The notes beneath the pieces were generated by a model. It was not told the origin of the DNA. It worked only from the letters and a program-made list of their open reading frames with translations, and ran no database searches. DNA of 64,000 nucleotides from Anaerofilum faecale (lineage in GTDB: Bacteria; Bacillota; Clostridia; Oscillospirales; Ruminococcaceae), in NCBI GenBank assembly GCA_019114265.1, contig DXFV01000043.1, positions 1-64,000 on the forward strand, given 5' to 3'. A program made the position numbers and the translations under genes. Positions within the stretch are counted from its first letter, which is position 1. The number at the start of each line of letters is the position of its first letter. This document shows positions 32,107 to 40,796 of this stretch, one piece after another.

Positions 32107-34713
32107 ATGGCAGACAAACACTACAACCAAACTCCCCAGCAGACGCTGGACGGCCTGCAGAGCCGCGCGGCGGGCCTTTCGGCCGGCGAGGCGCGCGCGC
32201 GTTTGGAGCAATACGGCCCCAACCGGCTGGCCGAAGGAAAGAAAAAGAGCGTGCTGCGGGTGTTCGCCGAGCAGTTCAAAGACCTGCTGGTGGTGATCCT
32301 CATCGTGGCCGCCCTCATCTCGATGGCGTCGGGCAACATGGAGAGCACGCTGGTGATCTTCGCGGTGCTGATCCTGAACGCGGTGCTGGGCACCGTGCAG
32401 TACTGCAAGGCGGAAAAATCGCTGGAAAGCCTGAAGGCGATGAGCGCCCCCAGCGCCAAGGTGCTGCGGAACGGCCAGCGCATCGAGGTGCCGGGCGCCG
32501 AGGTGGTGCCGGGCGACATCGTGGAGCTGGAGGCCGGCGACCTGATCGTGGCCGACGGGCGCCTTCTGAACAGCTGGGCGCTGAAGGTGAACGAGAGCTC
32601 GCTGACCGGCGAGAGCGAGGCGGTGGAGAAGATCACCGACGCCATCGAGGGCGAGGCCGCGCTGGGCGACCAGAAGAACATGGTGTTCTCCGGCTCGCTG
32701 GTCACCTACGGCCGCGGCCGCATGGTGGTGACCGGCACCGGCATGGACACCCAGCTGGGCCGCATCGCCAGCCTGATGAACCAGACCCAGCAGCGCAAGA
32801 CCCCTCTGCAGAAAAACCTGGACGACTTCTCCGGCAAGCTGGCGGCGGTGATCCTGGTGATCTGCGCAGGCGTGTTCCTGCTCTCGGTTTTCCGCAGCCA
32901 CATGGGCATTCTGGATTCGCTGATGTTCGCGGTGGCGCTGGCGGTGGCGGCGATCCCCGAGGCGCTCAGCTCGATCGTCACCATCGTGCTGGCGATGGGC
33001 ACCCAGAAAATGGCGCGGCAGAACGCCATTATCAAGGAGCTCAAGGCGGTGGAGAGCCTGGGCTCGGTGCAGGTGATCTGTTCGGATAAGACCGGCACCC
33101 TCACCCAGAACCGCATGACCGTGCAGCACATCTGGGCCGACGGCGTGCTCACCGAAGGCACCTCGCTGGCGCTGGAAAACGACGCCCAGCGGCGTCTTTT
33201 GAAGATCGCGCTGCTGGACAGCGACGCCACGATGGATGAGGACACCGGCCGTTCGGTGGGCGATCCCACCGAGGTGGCGCTGGTGCAGCTGGGGGCGCAT
33301 TTCGGGGTGGATGAGACGGAATACCGCCGCCAGAACCCCCGCCTGGCCGAGCTGGCCTTCGACTCCGACCGCAAGCTGATGAGCACTCTGCACATCGTGG
33401 ACGAAGCCCCGATGCTGTTCACCAAGGGCGCCATCGACGTGCTGCTGAGCCGCTCCACCCGCCTGCTGACGGCCGGCGGCCCGGTGGAGATGACGGCCGA
33501 GCTGCGCGGCCAGATCGAACAGGTGAACCGGCAGCTGTCGGAAAACGGCCTGCGCGTGCTGGCCTTTGCCCAGCGCCCGATGGACTCTGCCCGCACTCTG
33601 ACGCTGGACGACGAGCAGGACTACACCTTTGTGGGCCTGATCTCGATGATCGACCCGCCCCGCCCCGAGAGCGTGCAGGCGGTGGCGGACGCCGCCCGCG
33701 CAGGCATCCGCACCGTGATGATCACCGGCGACCACAAGGTGACCGCCACCGCCATCGCGCGGCAGATCGGCATTTTCCGCGAGGGTGACATCGCGGTGGA
33801 CGGCGTGGAGCTGGAAGGCATGACCGACGCCGAGCTGGACGAGAAGCTGCCGCATATCTCGGTGTATGCCCGCGTTTCGCCCGAGCACAAGATCCGCATC
33901 GTGTCGGCCTGGCAGCGGCGCGGCTGCATCGCGGCCATGACCGGCGACGGTGTGAACGACGCGCCCGCGCTGAAAAAGGCGGATGTGGGCGTGGCAATGG
34001 GCATCACCGGCACCGAGGTGAGCAAGGACGCCGCCGCCATGATCCTGGCCGACGACAACTTTGCCACCATCGTCAAGGCGGTGATGAACGGCCGCAGCGT
34101 CTATTCCAACATCCGCAGCGCCATCCAGTTCCTGCTGTCCGGCAACATGGCGGCCATCCTGGCGGTGGTGTACGCTTCGGTGGCGGGCCTCAGCGTCCCG
34201 TTCCAGCCGGTGCACCTGCTGTTCATCAACCTGCTCACCGACAGCATGCCGGCCATCGCGCTGGGCATGGAGCCGGCGCGGGAGGGCCTTTTGGACCAGA
34301 AGCCGCGCGACCCCAACGCCTCGATGATGGATAAGCCGATGCTGAAGGCGGTGTTCGGGCAGGGACTGCTGATCGCCATCGTGTCGATGGCCGCGTTTTA
34401 TCTGGGGCTTTCCCGCGGCGCTGCCACGGCCAGCACGCTGGCCTTCGCCACCCTCACGCTGGCGCGCCTGTTCCACGGCTTCAACTGTCGCGGCAAGGAG
34501 TCGATCTTCCGTCTGGGCTTCGGCACCAACCGCTATTCCCTGCTGGCCTTTGCGGCGGGCGTGGTGCTGCTGGCGGCGGTGCTGTTCGTGCCGGGGCTGA
34601 GCGGGCTGTTCATGGTGGCCCCCCTCACCGGCATGGATCTGTTGTCCATCCTGCTGCTGGCAGCCGCGCCGACGGTCCTGCTCCAGCTGGTACGCCTTGT
34701 GCGCGGACGCTGA
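32107..34713 (+). CDS. P2-type cation-transporting ATPase (calcium/manganese)
   Basis: An 868-aa P-type ATPase of the PMCA/SERCA subgroup. Visible: the actuator TGES at 167-170, PEAL in M4 at 284-287, the phosphorylation motif SDKTGTLTQN at 326-335, and the hinge MTGDGVNDAPALKKADVG near 613. Family annotation is Ca2+ export, but the Mn2+ riboswitch in front suggests Mn2+ efflux (inference; PEAL-type M4 sites can carry both). It ends at a strong bidirectional terminator. Confidence 0.93.
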   Translation: MADKHYNQTPQQTLDGLQSRAAGLSAGEARARLEQYGPNRLAEGKKKSVLRVFAEQFKDLLVVILIVAALISMASGNMESTLVIFAVLILNAVLGTVQYCKAEKSLESLKAMSAPSAKVLRNGQRIEVPGAEVVPGDIVELEAGDLIVADGRLLNSWALKVNESSLTGESEAVEKITDAIEGEAALGDQKNMVFSGSLVTYGRGRMVVTGTGMDTQLGRIASLMNQTQQRKTPLQKNLDDFSGKLAAVILVICAGVFLLSVFRSHMGILDSLMFAVALAVAAIPEALSSIVTIVLAMGTQKMARQNAIIKELKAVESLGSVQVICSDKTGTLTQNRMTVQHIWADGVLTEGTSLALENDAQRRLLKIALLDSDATMDEDTGRSVGDPTEVALVQLGAHFGVDETEYRRQNPRLAELAFDSDRKLMSTLHIVDEAPMLFTKGAIDVLLSRSTRLLTAGGPVEMTAELRGQIEQVNRQLSENGLRVLAFAQRPMDSARTLTLDDEQDYTFVGLISMIDPPRPESVQAVADAARAGIRTVMITGDHKVTATAIARQIGIFREGDIAVDGVELEGMTDAELDEKLPHISVYARVSPEHKIRIVSAWQRRGCIAAMTGDGVNDAPALKKADVGVAMGITGTEVSKDAAAMILADDNFATIVKAVMNGRSVYSNIRSAIQFLLSGNMAAILAVVYASVAGLSVPFQPVHLLFINLLTDSMPAIALGMEPAREGLLDQKPRDPNASMMDKPMLKAVFGQGLLIAIVSMAAFYLGLSRGAATASTLAFATLTLARLFHGFNCRGKESIFRLGFGTNRYSLLAFAAGVVLLAAVLFVPGLSGLFMVAPLTGMDLLSILLLAAAPTVLLQLVRLVRGR

Positions 34714-34765
34714 ATTCCGGCAGCCAAAAGGCATTCCGTCCCCTCATCCCCCGCGAATCCACACA

Positions 34766-34810
34766 AAAGCGCCCCTCCGCAGTTTGCATCGCTCTGCGGA
34801 GGGGCGCTTT
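34766..34810. terminator. Bidirectional terminator
   Basis: A perfect 17-bp stem, 34766-34782 with 34794-34810, between the convergent ATPase and sseB genes. Confidence 0.95.
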
Positions 34811-34821
34811 GCATCTCATCT

Positions 34822-35625
34822 TCAGTCCAGTTTGGGGACCTTATAGAACATAGACTTTTTGTAGAAGGGCTTGGCCCCTTTCACGGCGCGGCGTCCGATC
34901 TCGGTGGTGATCTCGGTGCCGGCCACCGGCAGCGTTCCGGCCAGCGGCTGGGCCACCTGGATCAGCTCCTGCACCATCTTCTTGGCGTCGGCGCCCTCTT
35001 TCGGGTCCACCACCACCAGGAAGTGCTTCTTGTCCTTGTGGGACAACAGGCGCAGGAACAGCGCGTTCACGTCGCCGCGCTGCTTGGCGGCGGCGGACAG
35101 GGCGTTCGCCATCTCGTCCGGCCAGGTGACCGGGTCCTTGATGTCGGCGTCCTTGGGCATCTGCATGATGGCGATCTGCTGGTCCAGACGCTGCTTCACC
35201 TCCAGGATCAGGTCGCGCGGCAGCACGGTGCAGTGGGGGCTGAACGGGTCGATCACCACGCCCTCCACCTTGGTGTCGGGGCGGGACAGCAGCACGGCAT
35301 AGTTCAGGAACCGCGCCAGCACGGCCTGGGGCGCTTTGCCCTCGTTGTTCCCCTTCAGCAGCTCCTCGCGGCTGGTGAAGGCCGAGAAGAACACCTTGCC
35401 GTCCGGGCGCTTCAGCATCTGGAAGGTCACCTGCGCCTTGGGGTCGATCTGCATCTTGCCGTCGGCGCTGGGGACGGGCGGCGGATTGATGGCGGCGGGG
35501 GTCAGCAGCTGCGCCTTGATGAACTCGTTGATGAGGGTGTTGCGCACTTCGGGGGTGTCGTTCTCCCGCATGGTCTGCATGGCCTGCAAAAGGCCGGGAT
35601 TTTCGATGGTCTGCGGCTGTGGCAT
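34822..35625 (-). CDS. sseB: SseB family protein
   Basis: A 267-aa protein with the SseB N-terminal domain (VTFQMLKRPDGKVFFSAFTS, then YAVLLSRPDTKVEGVVIDPF) and the SseB C-terminal domain (KKHFLVVVDPKEGADAKKMV, then PFYKKSMFYK). In E. coli SseB overexpression changes serine sensitivity; its mechanism is unclear. ATG is chosen over a TTG two codons earlier because GGAG is 10 bases before it. Last gene of the glyA-esterase-rarA-sseB operon, 16 bp after rarA. Confidence 0.85.
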   Translation of the reverse strand: MPQPQTIENPGLLQAMQTMRENDTPEVRNTLINEFIKAQLLTPAAINPPPVPSADGKMQIDPKAQVTFQMLKRPDGKVFFSAFTSREELLKGNNEGKAPQAVLARFLNYAVLLSRPDTKVEGVVIDPFSPHCTVLPRDLILEVKQRLDQQIAIMQMPKDADIKDPVTWPDEMANALSAAAKQRGDVNALFLRLLSHKDKKHFLVVVDPKEGADAKKMVQELIQVAQPLAGTLPVAGTEITTEIGRRAVKGAKPFYKKSMFYKVPKLD

Positions 35626-35641
35626 GGTCAAAAAGCTCCTT

Positions 35642-36904
35642 TTATCGTTTGATCTTGTCCCAGTAGGCCTTGGCGGCCTGCTCGGTTTTGTTTTGTCCGT
35701 ATTCGTAATAGCGGGCGTTTTTCAGCGCGTCGGGCAAATACTGCTGCTGCACCCAGTGGTTGGGATAGCTGTGGGGATACAAATAGAACTGCCCCTTCAC
35801 GGCGGCGTCGGCGCCGTCGAAGTGCTTGTTCTGCAGATTGCGCGGCACCGGGCCGGTCTTTCCCTTGCGCAGGTCGGCCGCGGCGGCGTCCAGCGCCAGA
35901 TACGCCGAGTTCGACTTCGGCGCGGTGGCCACCAGCACCACCGCGTCGGCCAGCGGGATGCGCCCCTCGGGCAGGCCCAGCATGGTGGCCGCGTCCACCG
36001 CCGCTTTCACGATGGGGATGATCTGCGGCCAGGCAAGGCCCACGTCCTCGCAGGCGCACACCATCAGCCGCCGGCAGGCGCTGATGAGGTCGCCCGCCTC
36101 CAGCAGGCGCGCCAGATAGTGCAGGGCGGCGTCCGGGTCGGACCCGCGCATCGACTTCTGGAACCCCGACAGGATGTCGTAGTGCTCGTCGCCGTCCTTG
36201 TCGTAGTGGACGGCGCTGCGGTGGGCCACCTGGGCCACCATCTCGGCGGTGACCACCCGGCCCTGCTCCCCGTTCGGGGCGGCCGCGGCGGCGAATTCCA
36301 GGCAGCCCAGCGCCTTGCGCATGTCGCCGCCCGCCGCCTGTGCCAGCGCCTCCAGCGCGCCCGGCCCAAACGAGAGCGGCATGCCGTCCTGTTCGGCCAG
36401 CCGCCCGGCGGCCTTTTCCAGCCCCTGCCGGATATCGGCCGGGGCGAGCGCCTTGAACTCAAAAACGGTGCACCGGCTGAGCAGTGCGTTGTAGATATAG
36501 AAAGCGGGGTTTTCGGTGGTGGAGGCGATGAGGGTGACGTCCCCCTCCTCGATGCACTCCAGCAGGCTCTGCTGCTGCTTTTTGTTCAGATACTGGATCT
36601 CGTCCAGATACAGCAGGATGCCGCCCGCCGCCCCCAGCGTGCCGATCTCGGCCAGCACGCTCTTGATGTCGCTGGTGGAGGCATTGGTCCCGTTCAATTT
36701 GTGCAGGCGCATGCCGCTGTTGTCGGCAATGATGCGCGCCACGGTGGTCTTGCCCACGCCGGGCGGCCCGTAGAAGATCATATTGGGCACCCGGCCGCTG
36801 TCGATGGCGGTGCGGAACACCATCCCCGGCGCCAGCAGGTGCTGCTGGCCGCACACATCGTCCAGCGTGCGGGGGCGCAGGCGCTGGGCCAAAGGCTGGT
36901 TCAT
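35642..36904 (-). CDS. rarA: Replication-associated recombination AAA+ ATPase
   Basis: A 420-aa RarA/MgsA protein acting at stalled replication forks. Walker A is FYGPPGVGKTTVARI at 44-58, Walker B LLYLDEIQYLNKKQQQ near 97, and sensor STTENPAFYIYNALLSR near 128. The C-terminal tetramerisation part contains YPHSYPNHWVQQQYLPD, a family hallmark. It sits 13 bp after the esterase gene. Confidence 0.95.
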   Translation of the reverse strand: MNQPLAQRLRPRTLDDVCGQQHLLAPGMVFRTAIDSGRVPNMIFYGPPGVGKTTVARIIADNSGMRLHKLNGTNASTSDIKSVLAEIGTLGAAGGILLYLDEIQYLNKKQQQSLLECIEEGDVTLIASTTENPAFYIYNALLSRCTVFEFKALAPADIRQGLEKAAGRLAEQDGMPLSFGPGALEALAQAAGGDMRKALGCLEFAAAAAPNGEQGRVVTAEMVAQVAHRSAVHYDKDGDEHYDILSGFQKSMRGSDPDAALHYLARLLEAGDLISACRRLMVCACEDVGLAWPQIIPIVKAAVDAATMLGLPEGRIPLADAVVLVATAPKSNSAYLALDAAAADLRKGKTGPVPRNLQNKHFDGADAAVKGQFYLYPHSYPNHWVQQQYLPDALKNARYYEYGQNKTEQAAKAYWDKIKR

Positions 36905-36917
36905 CGTGCGCCCTCCC

Positions 36918-37727
36918 TCATTCCGCCGTCCACGCGGCTTTCACCTTGTCGGCGTAGCCGGGAACGAAAAAGCGGTCGATGGCCAGCGCCAGGCTGCGGT
37001 CCCACACGCTCCACTCGTGCAGGCCGTCCCACGCGCGGAACTCAAAGTCCAGCGGCAGGTCTGCCATGTGCTCGGCCAGCGCGATGTTCTGGTTGTAGAC
37101 GTAGTACGGCTCGATGTCCTGCTTGCCGCTGGTGCACAGGATGCGCGGGCGCAGAGCTTCCGGCAGCGCGGCCGCCCTTTCGGCCAGGCGGAAGATGTCG
37201 CGGTTTTCCGGCAGCGACAGCGACAGCCCGAACACCGGGCTGAACACCTGCTGCACCATCGGGTTGTGCTTCACCTGCAGCATCATGCCAAGGTGCACCA
37301 CGCCGGAAAAACTGGCGCAGGCAAAATATCGTTCCGGCTTCGACAGGCCCAGCAGCAGCGCGCCGTAGCCCCCCATCGACAGCCCGCACACCGCGTTCTT
37401 CTCCCGCTCTGCGGGCAGGTTCACCATCCTGCGCAGCAGCATCGGCAGCTCCTCGGTGAGCCAGGTGTAGTAGGCGGGGCCGGCGGCCATGTCGTTGTAG
37501 AACGAGTTGGCCGCGTCGGGGATAATCAGCGCCAGCGAATTTTCGCCGGCATACCGCAGCGCCGCCGATTTGTTCACCCAGTCGTCGCCGTCGTTGGTGA
37601 AGCCGTGCAGCAGGGTGATCACGCCCCGGACGGGGGGATTGTTTTCCAGGTCGCAGGGCAGAAACAGCCGCACGGTGGTGGGGGAGGCCAGCGTCTGGCT
37701 CTGCAGTTTCATCGTAAAAAATGCCAT
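36918..37727 (-). CDS. Esterase D/EstA-type alpha/beta hydrolase
   Basis: A 269-aa hydrolase. The oxyanion segment ITLLHGFTNDGDDW near 38-51 and the nucleophile elbow VCGLSMGGYGALLLG near 114-128 mark the esterase D/feruloyl esterase-like clan; the late DGLHEWSVWD supplies the catalytic His. Related proteins cleave short-chain acyl esters or S-formylglutathione. No signal peptide. It lies 22 bp after glyA. Confidence 0.85.
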   Translation of the reverse strand: MAFFTMKLQSQTLASPTTVRLFLPCDLENNPPVRGVITLLHGFTNDGDDWVNKSAALRYAGENSLALIIPDAANSFYNDMAAGPAYYTWLTEELPMLLRRMVNLPAEREKNAVCGLSMGGYGALLLGLSKPERYFACASFSGVVHLGMMLQVKHNPMVQQVFSPVFGLSLSLPENRDIFRLAERAAALPEALRPRILCTSGKQDIEPYYVYNQNIALAEHMADLPLDFEFRAWDGLHEWSVWDRSLALAIDRFFVPGYADKVKAAWTAE

Positions 37728-37749
37728 TGCAAAATGCTCCTTTGGCGTG

Positions 37750-39003
37750 TCATTCGTACAGGGGGAACTGCTGGGTCATGGTGCGCACCCGGCTGGCCAC
37801 CGAGTCCTTCTTCTCGTCGAAGCGGAAGATGCAGTCGGCGATGCAGGAGGCGATCTGGTCCATCTGGGCCGGCCCGAAGCCGCGGGTGGTGACGGCCGGG
37901 GTGCCGATGCGCACGCCGCTGGTGACGAACGGGCTGCGCTTTTCGCCCGGCACGGTGTTCTTGTTGGCGGTGATGTGCACGGCGTCGAGGTTCTGCTCCA
38001 GCTGCTTGCCGGTCAGCTCCAGGCCGGACAGGTCGATCAGCATCAGGTGGTTGTCGGTGCCGCCGCTCACCAGCTCCACGCCGCGGTCGGTGAGGCCCTT
38101 GGCCAGCGCCTGTGCATTTTCCACGATCCTGCGCGCATACTGTGCAAAATCCGGGCGCAGCGCCTCCCCGAAGCACACCGCTTTCGCCGCGATGATGTGC
38201 TCCAGCGGGCCGCCCTGGGTGCCGGGGAAGATGGCCTTGTCGATCTTTTTGGCCAGCTCCTCGCTGTTGGTTAAGATCAGGCCGCCGCGCGGGCCGCGCA
38301 GGGTCTTGTGGGTGGTGGTGGTCACCACATCGGCATAGGGCACCGGGTTCTGGTGCACGCCGCCCGCCACCAGGCCCGCGATGTGGGCCATGTCCACCAT
38401 CAGCATCGCGCCGCAGTCGCGGGCGATGCCGGCCAGGCGCTCGAAGTCGATGGCGCGGCAGTAGGCCGAAGCGCCCGCCACGATCAGCTTGGGCTTGTGC
38501 TCGGCGGCCAGGCGCTCCACCTGATCGTAGTCCAGCCAGCCGTTTTCGTCCACGCCGTAGGGCATGAAATGGAAGTATTTGCCGCTCATGTTCACCGGGC
38601 TGCCGTGGGTGAGGTGGCCGCCCTGCGACAGATCCATGCCCAGCACGGTGTCGCCCGGCTGCAGCAGCGCAAAGTAGACCGCAAGGTTCGCCTGTGCGCC
38701 GGAATGGGGCTGCACGTTGGCGAAGTTCGCGCCGAACAGCTCGCAGGCGCGGCGGATGGCCAGGCGCTCCACCACGTCCACATACTGGCAGCCGCCGTAG
38801 TAGCGGTGGCCGGGATACCCTTCGGCGTATTTGTTGGTGAGCACGCTGCCCATCGCGGCCATCACCGCGGGGCTGACGATGTTCTCGCTGGCGATCAGCT
38901 CGATGTTGTCGCGCTGGCGCTGCAGTTCGGCCTGCATGGCGGCGGCCAGCTCCTCGTCCTGCCCGGCCACAAAGCCGATGGTGTCCATCATATCCCTGAA
39001 CAT
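37750..39003 (-). CDS. glyA: Serine hydroxymethyltransferase
   Basis: A 417-aa PLP enzyme interconverting serine and glycine with THF. Seen: LIASENIVSPAVMAAMGSVL, NVQPHSGAQANLAVY, the PLP lysine in VVTTTTHKTLRGPRGG near 226, and SGVRIGTPAVTTRGF near 357. ATG is set by AAGGAGTGGG nine bases upstream. First gene of a four-gene operon. It is one of three one-carbon loci in the window. Confidence 0.97.
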   Translation of the reverse strand: MFRDMMDTIGFVAGQDEELAAAMQAELQRQRDNIELIASENIVSPAVMAAMGSVLTNKYAEGYPGHRYYGGCQYVDVVERLAIRRACELFGANFANVQPHSGAQANLAVYFALLQPGDTVLGMDLSQGGHLTHGSPVNMSGKYFHFMPYGVDENGWLDYDQVERLAAEHKPKLIVAGASAYCRAIDFERLAGIARDCGAMLMVDMAHIAGLVAGGVHQNPVPYADVVTTTTHKTLRGPRGGLILTNSEELAKKIDKAIFPGTQGGPLEHIIAAKAVCFGEALRPDFAQYARRIVENAQALAKGLTDRGVELVSGGTDNHLMLIDLSGLELTGKQLEQNLDAVHITANKNTVPGEKRSPFVTSGVRIGTPAVTTRGFGPAQMDQIASCIADCIFRFDEKKDSVASRVRTMTQQFPLYE

Positions 39004-39062
39004 AATTCCCACTCCTTTTCTTTCGGCCCGCAAGGCCGCTGTTTTTTCAAATGGCACTACTT

Positions 39063-39092
39063 ATTATACAGCGTTCCGGGCGGTTTGCGCAA
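39063..39092 (-). promoter_or_regulatory. Promoter of the glyA operon
   Basis: A perfect TATAAT on the minus strand with TTGCGC 18 bp upstream. Confidence 0.7.
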
Positions 39093-39143
39093 GGCGCGGC
39101 CGGGGCGCAGGACAGGTTTTTGCACAAAAAGCGGGCAAAAGCC

Positions 39144-39172
39144 TTTACCTTTCAAATGATACATGGTATCAT
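39144..39172 (+). promoter_or_regulatory. nth promoter overlapped by a 17-bp palindrome
   Basis: TTTACC and TATCAT are spaced 17 bp with a TGG extension. The perfect palindrome ATGATAC-ATG-GTATCAT (39156-39172) covers the -10, as an operator would. Confidence 0.65.
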
Positions 39173-39206
39173 ATTCAAAAAGGACCATCGAAAGGCGGGA
39201 GAGAGG

Positions 39207-39836
39207 ATGACAAAAAAGCAGCGGGCGCTGGCCATCATCCAGCGGCTGAAAGAGGTGTATCCGCTGGCGGAATGCACGCTGGACTACACCAGGGCCTGGC
39301 AGCTGCTGGTGGGGGTGCGCCTGGCGGCGCAGTGCACCGACGCGCGGGTGAACGTGGTGACCGAGGAGCTGTTCGCCAAATATCCCAGCGTGGCGGCGCT
39401 GGCCGCGGCGACGCCGGAGGAGATCGAGGCGGTGGTGAAGCCCTGCGGCCTGGGCCGCAGCAAGGCGCGGGACATCAGCGCCTGCATGCGCATCCTGCAT
39501 GAGCAGTACGACGACCAGGTGCCGGACGATTTCGACCGGCTGCTGGCACTGCCGGGGGTGGGGCGCAAGAGCGCCAACCTCATCATGGGGGACGTGTTCG
39601 GCAAGCCGGCCATCGTCACCGACACCCACTGCATCCGGCTGGTGAACCGGATGGGTCTGGTGGACGGCATCAAGGATCCCCGCCGGGTGGAGATGGCGCT
39701 GTGGAAGATCATCCCGCCCGAGGAGGGCAGCGACTTCTGCCACCGGCTGGTGATGCACGGCCGGGCGGTGTGCGACGCGCGCAAGCCGCAGTGCGAAAGC
39801 TGCCCGGTGGCCGACCTGTGCAAGCAGGTGCTGTGA
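39207..39836 (+). CDS. nth: Endonuclease III
   Basis: A 209-aa DNA glycosylase/AP lyase for oxidised pyrimidines. The helix-hairpin-helix LLALPGVGRKSANLIMG lies near 112-128, the catalytic Asp in IVTDTHCIRLVNRMG near 135, and the C-terminal 4Fe-4S cluster follows C-x6-C-x2-C-x5-C (CDARKPQCESCPVADLC). Complete and of normal length. Start follows GAGAGG. Confidence 0.95.
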   Translation: MTKKQRALAIIQRLKEVYPLAECTLDYTRAWQLLVGVRLAAQCTDARVNVVTEELFAKYPSVAALAAATPEEIEAVVKPCGLGRSKARDISACMRILHEQYDDQVPDDFDRLLALPGVGRKSANLIMGDVFGKPAIVTDTHCIRLVNRMGLVDGIKDPRRVEMALWKIIPPEEGSDFCHRLVMHGRAVCDARKPQCESCPVADLCKQVL

Positions 39837-39837
39837 C

Positions 39838-39866
39838 TTGACAAATCCTGTCGCCGGGCCTATAAT
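39838..39866 (+). promoter_or_regulatory. Consensus promoter of the TPP riboswitch-thiT unit
   Basis: Exact TTGACA and TATAAT with 17-bp spacing, starting directly after the nth stop codon. Confidence 0.95.
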
Positions 39867-39882
39867 AGCGGATGGACATAAA

Positions 39883-40041
39883 AACAGGGGCGCTGGGGGC
39901 ATCCCCGGCTGAGATCAGGGCAAATCGCAGCTCTGGGTCACCTTGAACCTGATCCGGGTAATGCCGGCGTAGGGAGTTTGAGGATACAAACGCACGATCC
40001 GTGCGCCCGTGTTTTGTTTTGGCAAAATGCGGGCGTTTTTT
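39883..40041 (+). promoter_or_regulatory. TPP riboswitch with terminator
   Basis: The thi-box is nearly consensus: GGGGCGCTGGGGGC, GGCTGAGATCAGGGC, then ACCTTGAACCTGATCCGGGT and AATGCCGGCGTAGGGAG. A terminator follows at 40004-40041 (CGCCCG..CGGGCG then TTTTTT). TPP binding should shut off thiT. Confidence 0.97.
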
Positions 40042-40089
40042 CTGCGCGTTTTTATGGCCGAAATCCAGTACAAAGAGAGGAATCCAACC

Positions 40090-40671
40090 ATGGCAACCCA
40101 ATATTCCCGCACCCGCAAGCTGGTGGAAGGCGCTCTGATGATCGCGATGTCCACCGTGCTGAGCATGATCCCGCTTTTCACAATGCCCTACGGCGGCAGC
40201 GTCACCCTGCTGAGCATGCTGCCGCTGATCCTGATGAGCTGCCGCCACGGCGCCAAATGGGGCCTGTTCACCGCCTTCGTGCACGGCGTGCTGCAGCTGC
40301 TGCTGGGGCTGGAGAACCTGACCTACTGCGCCACCATCTGGAGCCAGATCGGCTGCATCCTGCTGGACTACCTGCTGGCCTTCACCGCGCTGGGCCTCGC
40401 CAGCACCTTTGCCAGGCCCTTCCGGAGCCGGGTGCTGGGGCTGGCCGTGGGCGCCTTTGGGGTGTGCTTTCTGCGCTTTGTGTGCAGCTTCCTGTCCGGC
40501 TGGCTGCTGTGGGGCAGCTACAAGGACTCCTACGCCTGGGCAGAGGATCTGCCGGTGTGGCTGTACAGCCTGATCTACAACGGCAGCTACATGCTCCCGG
40601 AGGCCCTCCTCACCGTTCTGGGCGCGGTGCTGCTCTACAAGGCGATGCCCAAACAGTTCCAGGCACAGTGA
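40090..40671 (+). CDS. thiT: Thiamine ECF transporter S component
   Basis: A 193-aa, six-helix membrane protein of the ThiT family, which binds thiamine and works with the shared ECF energising module. Typical early sequence is LVEGALMIAMSTVLSMIPLF; PLILMSCRHGAKWGLFTAFV and FLSGWLLWGSYKDSYAWAED near 130 are close to known ThiT binding-site regions. The TPP riboswitch supports the substrate. The ECF module is not in the window. Confidence 0.95.
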   Translation: MATQYSRTRKLVEGALMIAMSTVLSMIPLFTMPYGGSVTLLSMLPLILMSCRHGAKWGLFTAFVHGVLQLLLGLENLTYCATIWSQIGCILLDYLLAFTALGLASTFARPFRSRVLGLAVGAFGVCFLRFVCSFLSGWLLWGSYKDSYAWAEDLPVWLYSLIYNGSYMLPEALLTVLGAVLLYKAMPKQFQAQ

Positions 40672-40685
40672 TCCTGCGCCGCACG

Positions 40686-40720
40686 GCCGGGCCTTCCCGC
40701 ACGGGAACGGCCCGGCTTTT
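40686..40720 (+). terminator. Terminator of thiT
   Basis: GCCGGGCC (40686-40693) pairs with 40709-40716, followed by TTTT. Confidence 0.85.
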
Positions 40721-40730
40721 CTCTGCGCAT

Positions 40731-40759
40731 TTGCCAAACCGGCGCGGCCGTGCTACAAT
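40731..40759 (+). promoter_or_regulatory. Promoter of cardiolipin synthase
   Basis: TTGCCA and TACAAT spaced 17 bp. Confidence 0.75.
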
Positions 40760-40796
40760 GGCTGTATATCGCTGGACGCTGCGCAGGGAGGGAGCT

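Noticed and set aside
31894..34734. A 946-codon minus-strand frame opposite the P-type ATPase
   Set aside because: His/Gln/Arg-rich shadow of a gene whose DKTGT and TGES motifs are unmistakable on the plus strand.
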